From Streptomyces sp. HPF1205 (lineage in GTDB: Bacteria; Actinomycetota; Actinomycetes; Streptomycetales; Streptomycetaceae), in NCBI RefSeq assembly GCF_020400825.1, contig NZ_JAINVH010000006.1, positions 1 to 64,000 of the forward strand: 64,000 bases of DNA. Direction: 5' to 3'. Both the position numbers and the translations under genes were made by a program. The notes beneath the pieces were generated by a model that worked only from the letters and a program-made list of their open reading frames with translations, was not told the DNA's origin and did not search any database. Of the stretch, positions 62,902-64,000 are shown one piece after another; within the stretch, counting starts at the first letter, position 1; each line of letters opens with the position of its first letter.

Positions 62902-63975
62902 TCAGCGCAGCCGCGGCTTGATCTGCTCGGTGAAGATGGTCTGCTTCTGCTCGGCCGTCAGGTGGCACGCGGAACCGCGGCCCGCGGGCAGCGCCGGCCG
63001 CTCGGCGCTGCACCGGTCGCCACCCACCTCGCCGGTGAACTCGCACCGCGGGTGGAACGGGCAGCCGGACGGCGGGTTGAGCAGGCTCGGCGGGGAGCCG
63101 GGTATGGGCGCCAGCGGCACATTGACGTCCGCCGACAGCCGCGGGATGGAGCCCAGCAGGCCCCAGGCGTACGGGTGCTCGGGCGTCTTGAGGATGTCCC
63201 GCACGGTGCCGCGCTCCACGGCCCGGCCCGCGTACATCACCACCACGTCGTCGGCGGTGTTGGCGATCACGCCGAGGTCGTGGGTGATGAGGATGATCGC
63301 GGTGCCGGTCTCCTGCTGCAGGTCCTTGAGCAGGTCCAGGATCTGCGCCTGCACGGTCACGTCCAGCGCGGTGGTCGGCTCGTCCGCGATCAGCAGTTCG
63401 GGATCGCAGACCAGGGCCAGCGCGATCATCGCGCGCTGCCGCATACCGCCGGAGAACTGGTGCGGGAAGTCGTCCACGCGGGTCTCCGGCTGCGGGATGC
63501 CGACCTTGGCCAGCATCTCGATCGCCCGCTGCCGGGCCTCCCGCTTGGAGGCCCCGGTGTGCTTCATGAACGGCTCGGCGATCTGCCGCCCGACGGTGTA
63601 GTACGGCGACAGGGCGGTCAGCGAGTCCTGGAAGACCATGGCCATCTTGTTGCCGCGCAGCTTCTCCAGCTGCCGCTGGGTGGCGCCGGTCAGCTCCTGG
63701 CCGTCCAGCATGATCTCGCCGGTGATCGTGGTGTTGCGCGGGTTGTGCAGGCCCAGGATCGCCAGGTTCGTCACGGACTTGCCGGAGCCGGACTCGCCGA
63801 CGATGCCGAGCGTCTGGCCGCGCTCCAGGTCGAACGACAGACCGTCGACGGCTTTGACGACGCCGTCCTCGGTCGCGAACCGCACGTACAGGTCGCGTAC
63901 GGACAGGAACGGGCCGCCGCCTGCCTGGGAACCGCCAGGCGCGGAGGCGGGGTCCGGCTTGGTCAGGGTGGTCAC
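62902..63975 (-). CDS. Peptide ABC transporter ATPase (DppD type), third transporter
   Basis: This 357-residue ATPase starts at GTG 63975. Walker A GESGSGKS at residues 60-67, signature FSGGMRQR and Walker [13 protein letters not shown]. The Cys tail ([10 protein letters not shown], then DRC and SACHL) is present. The start is only 25 bases from the window edge; binding-protein and permease genes are expected beyond it. Twenty-one bases separate it from the following ATPase gene. Confidence 0.94.
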   Translation of the reverse strand: MTTLTKPDPASAPGGSQAGGGPFLSVRDLYVRFATEDGVVKAVDGLSFDLERGQTLGIVGESGSGKSVTNLAILGLHNPRNTTITGEIMLDGQELTGATQRQLEKLRGNKMAMVFQDSLTALSPYYTVGRQIAEPFMKHTGASKREARQRAIEMLAKVGIPQPETRVDDFPHQFSGGMRQRAMIALALVCDPELLIADEPTTALDVTVQAQILDLLKDLQQETGTAIILITHDLGVIANTADDVVVMYAGRAVERGTVRDILKTPEHPYAWGLLGSIPRLSADVNVPLAPIPGSPPSLLNPPSGCPFHPRCEFTGEVGGDRCSAERPALPAGRGSACHLTAEQKQTIFTEQIKPRLR

Positions 63976-64000
63976 TTTCGGGCTCTCCTCGGGTCCGGAA

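Overview
The window has very high GC, frequent GTG and TTG starts, many start/stop-overlapping operons, leaderless-type promoters, a DasR-like operator ahead of a chitinase, an XRE/DUF397/ATPase trio and one in-frame TTA codon. All of this fits Streptomyces or a close relative (Streptomycetaceae); the species cannot be named from the sequence. No rRNA, tRNA, CRISPR array, integrase or intact insertion sequence was seen. The window opens inside a dnaK gene and closes just after the start of a peptide-transporter ATPase gene, so both edge operons are incomplete.

Layout. 1-1.1 kb: end of dnaK and a grpE. 1.5-4.7 kb: a small four-cysteine secreted protein divergent from a secreted GH18 chitinase with a dre-like operator. 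4.8-11.2 kb: a cell-envelope polymer locus with a GT4 glycosyltransferase, a GT2/TagF-type fusion, and divergently a secreted PIG-L deacetylase. 11.5-18.6 kb: housekeeping and regulatory genes (ferritin-like protein, LysR/SDR pair, TPR protein, DUF4190 membrane protein, GntR regulator, RpiB-like isomerase, Nudix hydrolase). 18.8-24.2 kb: two tandem PAS-GAF-PP2C-HATPase signalling proteins. 24.9-27.8 kb: a TPM-domain membrane protein and PspA (envelope stress). 27.9-32.1 kb: a succinate dehydrogenase operon sdhC-sdhA-sdhB, preceded by a small acidic protein. 32.5-34.4 kb: an orphan peptide-binding lipoprotein.

34.6-41.9 kb is the accessory part, with codon use visibly less GC-biased than elsewhere. 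It holds two homologous HigB/HigA-like toxin-antitoxin pairs around an XRE-DUF397-ATPase regulatory trio. Next comes the wreck of a graspetide (ATP-grasp RiPP) locus: a 5'-truncated ATP-grasp ligase abutting the second antitoxin, an intact partner methyltransferase with a TTA codon, and a second, fragmentary copy of the antitoxin on its far side. I consider this the most interesting part of the window.

42.2-64 kb: typA/bipA, then three oligopeptide ABC importers. Two are complete paralogous five-gene operons in the same orientation (44.6-50.2 and 55.9-61.6 kb). The third is represented only by its two ATPase genes, converging on the second operon (61.8-64 kb). Between the two complete operons lie two TetR-controlled oxidoreductase modules with readable palindromic operators, an XRE/MmyB-type regulator and a Tat-exported zinc D-Ala-D-Ala carboxypeptidase. 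The first operon has a strong terminator-type hairpin between the binding-protein and permease genes; the second lacks it.

Working together, the importers, chitinase and carboxypeptidase would recover amino-sugar and peptide nutrients or signals. The wall-polymer, PspA and PP2C proteins would remodel or sense the envelope. These functional links are inference from gene content.
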